The position numbers were made by a program, and so were the translations under genes. The notes under the pieces were generated by a model. It was not told where the DNA came from, did no database searches, and saw only the letters and a list, made by a program, of their open reading frames with translations. From an uncultured Dorea sp. (GTDB lineage: Bacteria; Bacillota; Clostridia; Lachnospirales; Lachnospiraceae): a stretch of 34,956 nt of DNA. Within the stretch, counting starts at the first letter, position 1. Each line of letters begins with the position of its first letter. Below are positions 20,886-29,215 of this stretch, one piece after another. The stretch covers positions 1 through 34,956 of the forward strand of contig CAJUTH010000039.1 of the NCBI GenBank assembly GCA_910589275.1, given 5' to 3'.

Positions 20886-22067
20886 ATGACAAACATTAAG
20901 TATTTAGAGCAGGCAATACCGGTTGCCCCATTGAAAATTGCTGCTTTGGAAAGCTGCAGGGAGCTTGGAAAGAAAGTAAACGACCATATCGTCAGTTTCC
21001 GTAAGGACGCGATGACTGAAGAATTGGATTCTCCTCTCTTTTCCTCCTACCGGACAGACAACTATTTAATCAAATGTAGCTGCCCACGCTTTGGCAGCGG
21101 AGAATCCAAAGGCTATATCGGAGATTCTATCCGAGGCTGCGATCTCTTCCTGATGGTTGACGTCTGCAACTACAGTCTGACCTACACGGTAAGCGGACAC
21201 CCAAACCATATGTCCCCGGACGACCATTATCAGGACTTAAAACGTATCATTTCAGCCGCAAGAGGCAAGGCGCACCGTCTCACCGTTCTGATGCCCTTTC
21301 TTTACGAAAGCCGCCAGCACAAACGCACCAAGCGGGAATCCCTAGACTGCGCGCTGGCTTTGGAAGAGCTGACCAACATGGGCGTAGAGAACATCATCAC
21401 CTTTGACGCACATGATCCCCGGGTCCAAAATGCAATTCCACTTACAGGATTCGATGATTTTTCACCGCAGTATCAATTTATCAAGGCTCTGCTCCGGGCA
21501 GAACCGAATCTGAAAATCGACAAAGACCACCTCTTGATCGTCAGCCCCGACGAGGGCGCCATGCACCGGGCCGTCTATCTGTCCAACGTACTGGGGGTAG
21601 ACATGGGCATGTTTTACAAACGAAGGGATTACTCCACTGTCATAAATGGCAAGAACCCAATCGTTGCCCACGAATTTCTCGGAACCGATATCAAGGGCAA
21701 AGATCTGATTATCATAGACGATATGATTTCCTCCGGCGAGAGTATGCTGGACGTCGCCCGCCAGTTAAAGGAACGCGGCGCGGGAAGGGTCATTGTCTTC
21801 ACGACCTTCGGACTGTTTACCGACGGCTTCGCCCAATTCGACGAATATTACGACAAAGGCTATATCAGCCGGGTGATTACTACAAACCTTACCTATCTGC
21901 CTCCGGCGGCCTATGAGAAGCCATACTTTGTAGTGGCGGATATGAGCAAATTTATCGCCCTGATCATAGAATCACTAAACCATGATATGTCGATCAGCCA
22001 TGTACTGAACCCGACTGATAAGATTCATGCACTGTTAGATAAACACCGGATGAACCTATCGTCTTAG
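20886..22067 (+). CDS. prs: Ribose-phosphate pyrophosphokinase (PRPP synthetase), long clostridial form
   Basis: Makes 5-phosphoribosyl-1-pyrophosphate from ribose-5-phosphate and ATP, for nucleotide, His and Trp synthesis. 393 aa against about 315 for the usual enzyme. The phosphoribosyl-binding loop LIIIDDMISSGESMLD (about 276-291) is clear. The catalytic flexible loop appears as MPFLYESRQHKRTKRESLD (about 139-157), in place of the usual PYARQDRK form. The metal and ribose-phosphate region FDAHDPRVQNAIP (about 178-190) is also altered from DLHxxQIQGFF. The extra length lies in the N-terminal ~60 residues and in insertions. It is transcribed alone, with its own promoter and downstream hairpins. 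Confident as a Prs family member; the divergence suggests different allosteric control. Confidence 0.92.
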   Translation: MTNIKYLEQAIPVAPLKIAALESCRELGKKVNDHIVSFRKDAMTEELDSPLFSSYRTDNYLIKCSCPRFGSGESKGYIGDSIRGCDLFLMVDVCNYSLTYTVSGHPNHMSPDDHYQDLKRIISAARGKAHRLTVLMPFLYESRQHKRTKRESLDCALALEELTNMGVENIITFDAHDPRVQNAIPLTGFDDFSPQYQFIKALLRAEPNLKIDKDHLLIVSPDEGAMHRAVYLSNVLGVDMGMFYKRRDYSTVINGKNPIVAHEFLGTDIKGKDLIIIDDMISSGESMLDVARQLKERGAGRVIVFTTFGLFTDGFAQFDEYYDKGYISRVITTNLTYLPPAAYEKPYFVVADMSKFIALIIESLNHDMSISHVLNPTDKIHALLDKHRMNLSS

Positions 22068-22083
22068 TACGTTTACAGCTTCC

Positions 22084-22123
22084 GGAAGCCGTTCCTATAA
22101 CCTAAAGAACAAAACGGCTTTCC
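22084..22123 (+). terminator. Hairpin downstream of prs
   Basis: AAGCCGTT (22086-22093) pairs with AACGGCTT (22113-22120); inner GTTC/GAAC can add to the stem. Only a short T-stretch follows (TTTCC), so it is a weak terminator or an mRNA 3' stabiliser. Confidence 0.5.
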
Positions 22124-22136
22124 TAATAAGATAAAG

Positions 22137-22209
22137 ACGCCCCTTCTGATGCCGTCCTGTTTTTCAATTTGTCTGGCAGGACACACCGGAAAGGGCGTTT
22201 ATTTCTATA
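22137..22209. terminator. Bidirectional terminator between prs and the solute-binding protein gene
   Basis: Outer stem ACGCCCCTTC / GAAAGGGCGT (22137-22146 with 22189-22198, one mismatch), inner stem GTCCTG/CAGGAC (22154-22159 with 22177-22182), followed by TTTATTTCT on the plus strand and CTTTATCTT on the minus strand. It lies between the convergent stops at 22067 and 22234. The rest of the interval is AT-rich and holds nothing else I can see. Confidence 0.65.
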
Positions 22210-22233
22210 CGTATACTATATATAAATTAACAG

Positions 22234-23529
22234 CTACTTTTTCAGGGCTTCCTCCTGTAACCGGTCAAATTGAGCCATACACTCATCCACCGTGGAACCT
22301 TTAAGCAGGTCCCGGACGATCAGGCAGGTGTTCCCCCACTGTTCTACCTGCATACTTGCATTAGAGCCAAGTACATAAATATTCTCATTTACCCGGTCAT
22401 TCAGCGGCCTTAGCGCCGGAACACAATCCACCTGTACGTTCTTCGATGGAGAAATCACCTGATTCGTTTCCGAATAAATCTGTAGAGACTCATCCGACAA
22501 AAGAAAGTCCAGAACATCGATTGTATCTTCAAAATGCTCTGCATTGCTATGAACTCCATATCCCGACATCGCTACAACCGGCATCTGCCCTCTGCTGCTC
22601 GGAAAACCAATTACCTGCATTTCAAAATCCGGCTTGCCATAAGCGGTCTCTGTATTCGCCGCTCCCCAGTAAGCCATGACAATCGGAGTCTTCTGCTTAA
22701 GAAAATCCTTTCCCTCTCCTTCAATCGCCTCGTAAGTATAGGCTGTTTCCGCATCAATATATCCCTTGTCTATCATTTCCTGAAGATACTCAAAGCCCTC
22801 CCGCATATAATCACTGTATTTGCTCTCCCCACTGTTAAGTGCCGCAATCTCTTCTTCTGTATTACCTCCGTTATACAGATCCGCATACCCGATGGCAAAC
22901 ACAAAATTCTCAAGCCACCACCGGTTTGCTCCGATCGGGGTTTCAATTCCATTTTCTTTAAATACTCTGCAGCATTCCATGAGATCCTCCGGAGTCTCCG
23001 GAAGCTTCAAATCATACTTATCAAACATTTTCTTATTGACAAACAAGCCGTACACCACTATTTCCTGAGGAATCGCCACCAGCTTTCCGTCTACCGTGTT
23101 CGATACTCTCACAACATCTCTCAGATTCTTAGCGCTTTCAAGCCCAGACAGGTCTGCAAGCTTCCCCTCCTCTCCCAGCTTCTGAATCGTATCCGGATTC
23201 AGCAGATACAGATCATCCATATCATGGCGCGCCCGTTCCAGAACCACATCGTCATAGGTCTTTTCCTGATAATTCTCCGCCGTATAGGTTCTGTATTCCA
23301 CCGTCACGCCAAACTTTTTCTCCGCTTCAACAACAGTCATATCAAAAGCGCTTCTCGCAACATTATCTGCATCCGGATTCGATTTCTCCATCGGCCCGAA
23401 CAGATTCACGACCTTTCCGCCAGTCTCTTCCCCTGATATCAGATTCTGTCCGGGATCCCGCCCTTCTGCGCAAGCTGCTATCGTTAAAGCAATCATTCCC
23501 GCCAGACATACAGCCAGCCCTTTTTTCAT
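22234..23529 (-). CDS. Lipoprotein extracellular solute-binding protein (family 1, sugar-type), kinase-linked
   Basis: 431 aa. The signal peptide ends in the lipobox IAAC with Cys20, so it should be lipid-anchored outside the membrane. The rest resembles family 1 ABC solute-binding proteins, with VVYGLFVNKKMFDKYDLKLP (about 157-176), PETPEDLMECCRVFKENGIE (175-194) and VMAYWGAA (about 282-289), which are typical hinge and ligand-cleft regions. No ABC permease or ATPase gene is adjacent. It follows the hybrid histidine kinase gene by 20 bases, so it may act as the ligand-binding partner of the kinase, as in periplasmic-binding-protein-assisted sensors, or serve a transporter encoded elsewhere. 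The ligand is unknown. Terminator hairpins follow the gene. Confidence 0.87.
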   Translation of the reverse strand: MKKGLAVCLAGMIALTIAACAEGRDPGQNLISGEETGGKVVNLFGPMEKSNPDADNVARSAFDMTVVEAEKKFGVTVEYRTYTAENYQEKTYDDVVLERARHDMDDLYLLNPDTIQKLGEEGKLADLSGLESAKNLRDVVRVSNTVDGKLVAIPQEIVVYGLFVNKKMFDKYDLKLPETPEDLMECCRVFKENGIETPIGANRWWLENFVFAIGYADLYNGGNTEEEIAALNSGESKYSDYMREGFEYLQEMIDKGYIDAETAYTYEAIEGEGKDFLKQKTPIVMAYWGAANTETAYGKPDFEMQVIGFPSSRGQMPVVAMSGYGVHSNAEHFEDTIDVLDFLLSDESLQIYSETNQVISPSKNVQVDCVPALRPLNDRVNENIYVLGSNASMQVEQWGNTCLIVRDLLKGSTVDECMAQFDRLQEEALKK

Positions 23530-23549
23530 TATTCCCTTCCTCCCTATTG

Positions 23550-26129
23550 CTATTGTATATACTGATGCAAAGTTTTCTTTAATAATTCCATATCGATTGG
23601 CTTCGCAATATGTGCATCCATTCCTGCGTCCAACGCATCCTTAACATCTTCTGCAAATGCATTCGCCGTCATTGCAATAATCGGGATATTTCCTGCATCC
23701 TCCCGCTCCAGCGAACGAATCGCCCTTGTGGCATCATACCCGTTCATCTCCGGCATCTGCACATCCATCAGGATCGCTTCAAACTCTCCGACAGCCGAAC
23801 TGTTAAAACGTTCTACCGCTAGTCTTCCGTTTTCCACAATTTCACAAGTGATTTCTTCTATATCCAAAAGTTCCTCCAGAATCTCAGCATTAATCTCGTT
23901 ATCCTCCGCTACAAGAAGATGACATCCCTTCAAGCTGTAGGAACCTTTGTCATCAGCAGGTTTTCTATTCCCATCCTCCTCTTCTGCCTGAATTTCCAGA
24001 ATCTTTTCTTTAAATGCAGACACAAAAAACGGCTTTGCCAGTAATTCACAATTTTCCGCATTCAGAACCTCCTCCTTAAGCTCATCGCCGTCATAAGCTG
24101 TCAGGAAAAGTATCGGGACAGACTCTGATAGATACTTGCGTATATATCTTTTTGTCTCCAGACCATCCATCCCCGGCATTTTCCAGTCAAGCAGAATCAT
24201 ATCATAGCCTGCTTCTTTTCCGTCCGTCTCTTGTATCCGCCGGACAGCTTCTTCCCCGCCATAAACATAATCTACCAAAATCCCTGTATCTCTCATCAGC
24301 ATCTGGATACTCTTACAGTTCTCTGCGTCGTCATCCACCACCAGAATCCGGGAAATCCCATGTTTCTTCCAGAATTGTTTATCCGCCCGTTCCTCCGGAA
24401 TGCGCAGTTCCAGATCCACTCGAAACAGACTTCCCTTATCTACCTCGCTGAACACTTCAATTCTTCCGCCCATGAGTTCTACGATATTCTTTGTAATCGC
24501 CATACCAAGTCCCGTGCCCTGTACCTTATTGGTTGTACTGTTCTCTGCTCTGGTAAATGCTTCAAATATCGTTTCCAAATATTCCTGCGTCATTCCATAT
24601 CCGTCGTCCTCCACTTCAATACGGATATGCTCATACTGTCCTGCATGCTGCTTCAGGCCAATAATCCGAAACCAGATATTTCCCTTCTTCGGCGTATACT
24701 TCACGGCATTGGACAAAAGATTGATCAGGATCTGATTAATTCTTGTCTCGTCGCCTATCAAATATTCATGTTTAATCCCCGTTACCGTAACTTCAAAATT
24801 CTGCTCCTTGGCATTTGCCATAGGGCGGATAATCGCATCCACAGAAGCAACCAGGCTTTTCAGGGTAAACTCACCTAGTGTAAGAACGACCTTGCCGCTC
24901 TCAATCTTAGATACGTCCAGTACATCATTTATCAGGCTGAGGAGATGCTGGCCGGATGCCATAATCTTTCTGGTATATTCCCTCACTCTTTCCGGATCGT
25001 TTGCATCTTTAACAAGGAGCGTAGTAAATCCCAGAATTGCATTCATCGGCGTGCGGATATCATGGGACATATTGGAAAGGAACGTCGTCTTAGAATTACT
25101 TGCAATCTGCGCCGCCTGCAGCGCTTCCGCAAGCTGCTTATTATGGAGTTCCCTCTCCTCTTCCCGCTCCTTCCTCAACTTGTTCTGCTGTCTCTGGCTA
25201 AAATAAAACAACGCGCAGCAAAAGAAAAATGCCGCCAGCATTACGATTACAACAATCAGGACATTCCGGTTCACCGTATTGCCTTCCTGCTGTATCGCCT
25301 CAATCGGTACATAGCCAATCAAATATACTGCTCCATCATTGACCGGCCACATAAATATCAGAGAATTTCTGCCTCTGATATCATGATAAAACATTACTCG
25401 TTCTCCGGACGCAACATTTTTGGCAATCGACTCATGTGTTTCTGTTTCATAAATCTTGTTCGCCCGGTAAAAATCCTCCAGATTCACATGTCCCGCGTTC
25501 CGCTCTCCCGCGCCCTTTGGTTTCAGCACCATCCGTTCACTGTCCGTATCCATAATGTAGAGCATCGCATAGCCATTATAAAAATCCATCGGAAGCGTAT
25601 CATCAAACGTATCATATATATATTCTACATAAAGCTCCCCTATTTCCTGTTCTTCTTTCACAACCGGACACTTCATTGTATATGCCCAAGTTCCCATACT
25701 GTTCACATAGGACTCAGATACAGGAAGCTTCCCTACTGTCCTCCCTGCCGAAAAGTTCAGACTGTCCTCTGTAAACGTTTCGCCTGTATTCGATATCCCT
25801 TCTGTCTCTCCTGACAGGAGCAGAGACATCTTCACCATACTCTTGTTTTTATTATAAGAACGGATAAATGCCTCCGGATCATCCGTCGCGGCAACCTCCT
25901 GTGCAATCAACTGCTGAAATTCCGCCTCTTTATTCAGAACCGCCCCTATCGTACCCCCAATCAGGTTCAGGCTTTCACTTAAATTATCAATTGCCGACGC
26001 AGCCATCTCATCTGTAATCCTACGCGAGATAGAAAAAACAACCGTACCCGATATACAGAAAAACATAACGACGGATAATATCAATACAACGCTTTTATTC
26101 GACTGCTTCCTTTTCCGATCTTTTTTCAT
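23550..26129 (-). CDS. Hybrid sensor histidine kinase with two receiver domains
   Basis: 859 aa membrane kinase. TM1 is at about 14-35 and TM2 at about 290-312. Between them lies an extracellular sensor domain of about 250 residues, probably dCache-like (YVEYIYDTFDDTLP, AMLYIMDTD). After a coiled coil (about 315-345) come HisKA with phospho-His 356 in SHDIRTPMNAILG, then HATPase_c (N box LINLLSNAVKYTP; G boxes EDDGYGM and GTGLGMAI). REC1 begins at ILVVDDDAENC with Asp648 in LLDWKMPG, and REC2 at HLLVAEDNEINAEIL with Asp789 in LMDVQMPEMNG. No Hpt or DNA-binding output domain is present, so a partner encoded elsewhere must complete the relay. ATG 26129 has AGGTGAG seven bases upstream; GTG 26141 is the alternative. 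Co-transcribed with the solute-binding protein gene that follows. Confidence 0.93.
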   Translation of the reverse strand: MKKDRKRKQSNKSVVLILSVVMFFCISGTVVFSISRRITDEMAASAIDNLSESLNLIGGTIGAVLNKEAEFQQLIAQEVAATDDPEAFIRSYNKNKSMVKMSLLLSGETEGISNTGETFTEDSLNFSAGRTVGKLPVSESYVNSMGTWAYTMKCPVVKEEQEIGELYVEYIYDTFDDTLPMDFYNGYAMLYIMDTDSERMVLKPKGAGERNAGHVNLEDFYRANKIYETETHESIAKNVASGERVMFYHDIRGRNSLIFMWPVNDGAVYLIGYVPIEAIQQEGNTVNRNVLIVVIVMLAAFFFCCALFYFSQRQQNKLRKEREEERELHNKQLAEALQAAQIASNSKTTFLSNMSHDIRTPMNAILGFTTLLVKDANDPERVREYTRKIMASGQHLLSLINDVLDVSKIESGKVVLTLGEFTLKSLVASVDAIIRPMANAKEQNFEVTVTGIKHEYLIGDETRINQILINLLSNAVKYTPKKGNIWFRIIGLKQHAGQYEHIRIEVEDDGYGMTQEYLETIFEAFTRAENSTTNKVQGTGLGMAITKNIVELMGGRIEVFSEVDKGSLFRVDLELRIPEERADKQFWKKHGISRILVVDDDAENCKSIQMLMRDTGILVDYVYGGEEAVRRIQETDGKEAGYDMILLDWKMPGMDGLETKRYIRKYLSESVPILFLTAYDGDELKEEVLNAENCELLAKPFFVSAFKEKILEIQAEEEDGNRKPADDKGSYSLKGCHLLVAEDNEINAEILEELLDIEEITCEIVENGRLAVERFNSSAVGEFEAILMDVQMPEMNGYDATRAIRSLEREDAGNIPIIAMTANAFAEDVKDALDAGMDAHIAKPIDMELLKKTLHQYIQ

Positions 26130-26191
26130 GTTATAACTCACCTTTTTACATCTGCCCCGCTTTCATGCAGAAGCCCCGAATATAATCTTAC

Positions 26192-26220
26192 TGCCAATTA
26201 CTTAATATTCGCTGTACTAG
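26192..26220 (-). repeat. Copy 2 of the 29-base dispersed sequence
   Basis: Read on the minus strand from 26220 to 26192, this sequence is identical at 26 of 29 positions to 15597-15625 on the plus strand (begins CTAGTACA, core AATATTAAGTAATTG). Here the opposite arm seen at copy 1 (TTGTACTAG) is missing. It lies in the leader of the kinase transcript, between promoter and start codon. Confidence 0.7.
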
Positions 26221-26229
26221 CTTATCTAT

Positions 26230-26258
26230 ACCATACCACTGACCAAAACACAAGTCAA
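26230..26258 (-). promoter_or_regulatory. Predicted promoter of the kinase/solute-binding protein operon
   Basis: Minus strand TTGACT (26253-26258), 17-base spacer, TATGGT (26230-26235); an overlapping TATAGA a few bases downstream is an alternative -10. The leader would be about 95 bases and includes the dispersed sequence copy 2. Confidence 0.5.
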
Positions 26259-26265
26259 AATAGAC

Positions 26266-26302
26266 TTAAAAAAGTCAAGGATATTCCCTTTTGGAAATAT
26301 CC
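26266..26302 (-). terminator. Probable terminator of the polysaccharide deacetylase gene
   Basis: Minus strand stem GGATATTTCC-AAAA-GGGAATATCC (26302-26279) followed by TTGACTTTTTT. It is located about 40 bases after the deacetylase stop; a one-base offset in the stem makes it modest in strength. Confidence 0.65.
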
Positions 26303-26338
26303 CCCCGAAGACTTATCACATCTCTATGTATAGTATAT

Positions 26339-27922
26339 CTATTTATTAAAATCAGTATACGAAACTCCGTTCTTTAATACGATTCCCCTTGCTTCCGCCA
26401 ATTCCGTTACCGTCACTAGCTGATAGCCGTTATTCACCAGTCTTGGAATCAGCTCGATTGCCGCGTCCACCGATGTGCTGTGTATATCATGCATCAATAC
26501 AATATCACCGTCGTCCGCGTTAGTCAGCACATTATCAATCGTCATCTGAGTATTCAGTGTCTTCCAATCCAGCGTATCGACGTTCCACAAAATCATCGGC
26601 ATACCGACACTCGCACTTACGTTATCATCGATTGCTCCATACGGTGGTCTCATAACAGTCGCGGGCTGTCCGCAGGCCTCCTTAAGAAGCTCATTCGTCT
26701 TTCCAATCTGGCCGGCTCCGCCGTCGCCCTCCTGCGTAAGCTGGGGATGATCGTAGGAATGGTTGCCTATCTCGCATTCCAGCTTCTTCATCCGCTTAAT
26801 CTCTTTTGCATATTCTTTTACGTTCTTGCCCTGCATGAAGAATGTTGCATGCGCATTGTACTTTTCCAAAACGTCTAAAAGCTCTCCGGTCCTTTCACCC
26901 GGACCATCGTCGAAGGTCAGGGCCATCATCGGCTTATCCGGATCAATCTTGCTTTCTCTGGACACCAGCTTTCCATCGTCTGCAAATTTGCACTTGGATG
27001 AACCGACCTGATGGTTTCCTGTAAGCATAAGACCATCCTCGCCAAAGCAGTACAGCTCGTCGTCAAACTCCATCCATCCCACAGCCATCGTACCATTCGG
27101 ATTCAGGTAACACTTCCCTCCATCCTTCTTTTTCCATGTATCCTTTTCCAGAATACCCTTCTTTGTAAAATGGTACTTTTGCCCGTTTATATCCTGCCAT
27201 CCGGTTACTTTCTTTCCATCCTGACCAAAATAATACTGTTCTCCCTTGGAGCTAATAAACTCATTCTCCACATAGGAACCGTCATAACGCTGAAATTTAT
27301 CGCCTTTCCATTCACCAATTTTATTCTTTACTTTCAAGCTTCCATCAGAGGTAGTCAGAAAAATCCTGTCTTCCCACTTTGTCTTAATCTCATTGGATAG
27401 TTCGTCGGAAAGCCCCAGCTTGATAGGAAACGTTCCTTCCTCTTTTCCATCTGCCTCACAGTTCAGAGTAATTCCATCTCCCATATTCATCCTAAGAACC
27501 AAATCCTTCACCTTATATCCCGAGGATTCGTCCAGCAGAATCTCCTGCTGCCCTTCCGGACAGACTGCCGTTACCGTCATTGCAGGAACCGCCTCATCCT
27601 GAAGGATCTCCGCGTCATTGACCGCCAGCGTAATCTGCGCAGTGGTATCCTTTCCACTGGCAGACGCCATCTGTACGAATAGAATCACAAACAAACATAA
27701 TACCGCTGCGCCGGCAAATCTCATATTAACCTTATGCCCTTTTAACAATTTATCTTTTGCTGCGCTTGTATTCTCCGCCTTGCGATCTTTCGTATCTAAC
27801 TTGACAGCGCTCCGACCGGCCGCATTCTGCTTAATTGTGTTCCGGCTTACCGCATTTTGCCTTTCTGTATTCTTTTTAACGCTTTTACGTCGCCTTCCTC
27901 TGTGATATTTTTTCTTAGTCAT
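26339..27922 (-). CDS. Membrane-anchored polysaccharide deacetylase with cell-wall-binding-type repeats
   Basis: 527 aa extracytoplasmic NodB-family deacetylase, probably acting on peptidoglycan or another N-acetylated glycan. A basic cytoplasmic tail (1-66) precedes one membrane segment (about 69-88, FAGAAVLCLFVILFVQMAS). A region of unknown type follows (about 90-215). Aromatic/glycine repeats like choline- or cell-wall-binding repeats lie at about 220-325 (YYFGQDGKKVTGWQ, GWMEFDDELYCFGEDG). The catalytic domain covers 330-510, with TFDDGPG (336-342; base Asp and metal Asp), metal His pair HSYDH (388-392), RPPYG (425-429) and late His478 in LMHD, so it should be active. Oddity: the cytoplasmic tail has 10-residue degenerate repeats (NTERQNAVSR, NTIKQNAAGR). 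It has its own strong promoter. Confidence 0.92.
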   Translation of the reverse strand: MTKKKYHRGRRRKSVKKNTERQNAVSRNTIKQNAAGRSAVKLDTKDRKAENTSAAKDKLLKGHKVNMRFAGAAVLCLFVILFVQMASASGKDTTAQITLAVNDAEILQDEAVPAMTVTAVCPEGQQEILLDESSGYKVKDLVLRMNMGDGITLNCEADGKEEGTFPIKLGLSDELSNEIKTKWEDRIFLTTSDGSLKVKNKIGEWKGDKFQRYDGSYVENEFISSKGEQYYFGQDGKKVTGWQDINGQKYHFTKKGILEKDTWKKKDGGKCYLNPNGTMAVGWMEFDDELYCFGEDGLMLTGNHQVGSSKCKFADDGKLVSRESKIDPDKPMMALTFDDGPGERTGELLDVLEKYNAHATFFMQGKNVKEYAKEIKRMKKLECEIGNHSYDHPQLTQEGDGGAGQIGKTNELLKEACGQPATVMRPPYGAIDDNVSASVGMPMILWNVDTLDWKTLNTQMTIDNVLTNADDGDIVLMHDIHSTSVDAAIELIPRLVNNGYQLVTVTELAEARGIVLKNGVSYTDFNK

Positions 27923-27968
27923 TTGTACCGGCTTCCCTCTGTATATCTCTTGTACATTAGTCTGTAAA

Positions 27969-27997
27969 AGTATAACATTTGATTTATCTCAGTGCAA
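27969..27997 (-). promoter_or_regulatory. Predicted sigma-A promoter of the polysaccharide deacetylase gene
   Basis: Minus strand TTGCAC (27992-27997), 17-base spacer ending TGT (extended -10), TATACT (27969-27974). The 127-base gap to serA is AT-rich; no GC-rich terminator for the serA operon is visible, only weak AT palindromes around 28020-28045. Confidence 0.7.
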
Positions 27998-28049
27998 TAA
28001 AATGGTTAAAATATTTATAAACGTAATATTCTTTAATATTAATTAATAT

Positions 28050-29213
28050 CTAATTAAGAACTCTCACCCGGAGCACTCCTTTGATTGCAAGCAGATCCTG
28101 CGTCACTGTTTTCGGAATATCAGAATCTACATCTATCATCGTGTATGCGTATCCGCCCTTACTCTTATTTGTCATATCTGCAATGTTCATGTTATCCTTT
28201 GACAGCACATTAGAAAACTGGCCGATCATGTTGGGAATATTATGGTGGAGAATCGTAATCCTCTTATGCTCCCCCGGATGCCCCATATCACAATTCGGAT
28301 AATTTACGGAATTTTTAATATTTCCATACTCCAGATAATCCCGCATCTCTCTAACTGCCATCTTTGCACAGTTGTCTTCTGCCTCTTCCGTTGAAGCTCC
28401 TAAATGGGGAATTACGATTGCTCCCTTCACCCCGGTAATCTCCGGCGTCGGAAAATCCGTCACATAATGCTTCACCTTACCGGAAACCAGCGCATCCACA
28501 ACCGCCTCGCTGTTCACCAGAACATCCCTCGCAAAATTCAGAAGGATAACTCCTTCCTTCATCAGTCCGATGGCGCCCGCATCAATCATTCCCTTTGTGC
28601 TGTCCATCGCCGGAACATGTATGGTAATGTAATCGCATTCGCTGTATATCTCATCTACGCTTCTTGCATGGCGGATACTTCTAGAGAGCTTCCATGCAGA
28701 ATCTACGGATACATACGGATCATATCCATATACGTCCATTCCAAGATTCGCAGCCGCATTCGCAACCAGTACGCCGATTGCCCCAAGACCGATAACGCCA
28801 AGCTTTTTCCCTTCCAGCTCGCATCCGGCAAACTTCTTTTTTGCTTTTTCCGCATCCTTGGCAATGTTGCCGTCCTCTTCATTCTCCTGTACCCAATTGA
28901 TGCCGCCGATGATATCACGGGAAGCAAGAAGCATTCCTGCAATCACAAGTTCCTTGACTCCGTTCGCATTAGCTCCGGGCGTATTAAATACTACGATTCC
29001 TTCATTGGCGCATCGTTCCAGCGGAATATTATTCACTCCTGCCCCGGCTCTTGCAATCACTTTCAGATTCCGTCCAAACTCCATATCATGGAGGGACGCG
29101 CTTCTTACCAGAATCCCGTCCGCTTCTTTCGCATCGCTCACCGGCGCATAATCATAAGTCAGCTTTCCAAGCCCCACATCAGAAATCGCATTATAGCAAT
29201 AATACTTATACAT
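28050..29213 (-). CDS. serA: D-3-phosphoglycerate dehydrogenase
   Basis: First step of serine synthesis: oxidises 3-phosphoglycerate to 3-phosphohydroxypyruvate with NAD. 387 aa, the short type with a C-terminal ACT domain. Substrate-binding region ARAGAGVNNIP (54-64), Rossmann motif GLGAIG (142-147), catalytic Arg229 in NFARD and His270 in PHLGAS are visible; the usual acidic residue is in the FPTPE stretch (254-258). The ACT domain (about 317-387) begins at KRITILHHNIPNMIGQFS and may bind serine for feedback control. It starts two bases after the serC stop, as the last gene of the leuB-ilvD-ilvB-serC-serA set. Confidence 0.95.
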   Translation of the reverse strand: MYKYYCYNAISDVGLGKLTYDYAPVSDAKEADGILVRSASLHDMEFGRNLKVIARAGAGVNNIPLERCANEGIVVFNTPGANANGVKELVIAGMLLASRDIIGGINWVQENEEDGNIAKDAEKAKKKFAGCELEGKKLGVIGLGAIGVLVANAAANLGMDVYGYDPYVSVDSAWKLSRSIRHARSVDEIYSECDYITIHVPAMDSTKGMIDAGAIGLMKEGVILLNFARDVLVNSEAVVDALVSGKVKHYVTDFPTPEITGVKGAIVIPHLGASTEEAEDNCAKMAVREMRDYLEYGNIKNSVNYPNCDMGHPGEHKRITILHHNIPNMIGQFSNVLSKDNMNIADMTNKSKGGYAYTMIDVDSDIPKTVTQDLLAIKGVLRVRVLN

Positions 29214-29215
29214 AA

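Noticed and set aside
22234..23529. An ABC sugar importer operon
   Set aside because: Only the binding protein is present; no permease or ATPase gene lies on either side, and the partner gene is a histidine kinase.
22534..25814. Plus-strand open frames of 289-300 codons across the kinase and binding protein region
   Set aside because: They lie antisense to two well-supported genes, have His/Arg/Ile-rich composition typical of reversed coding DNA and show no initiation signals.
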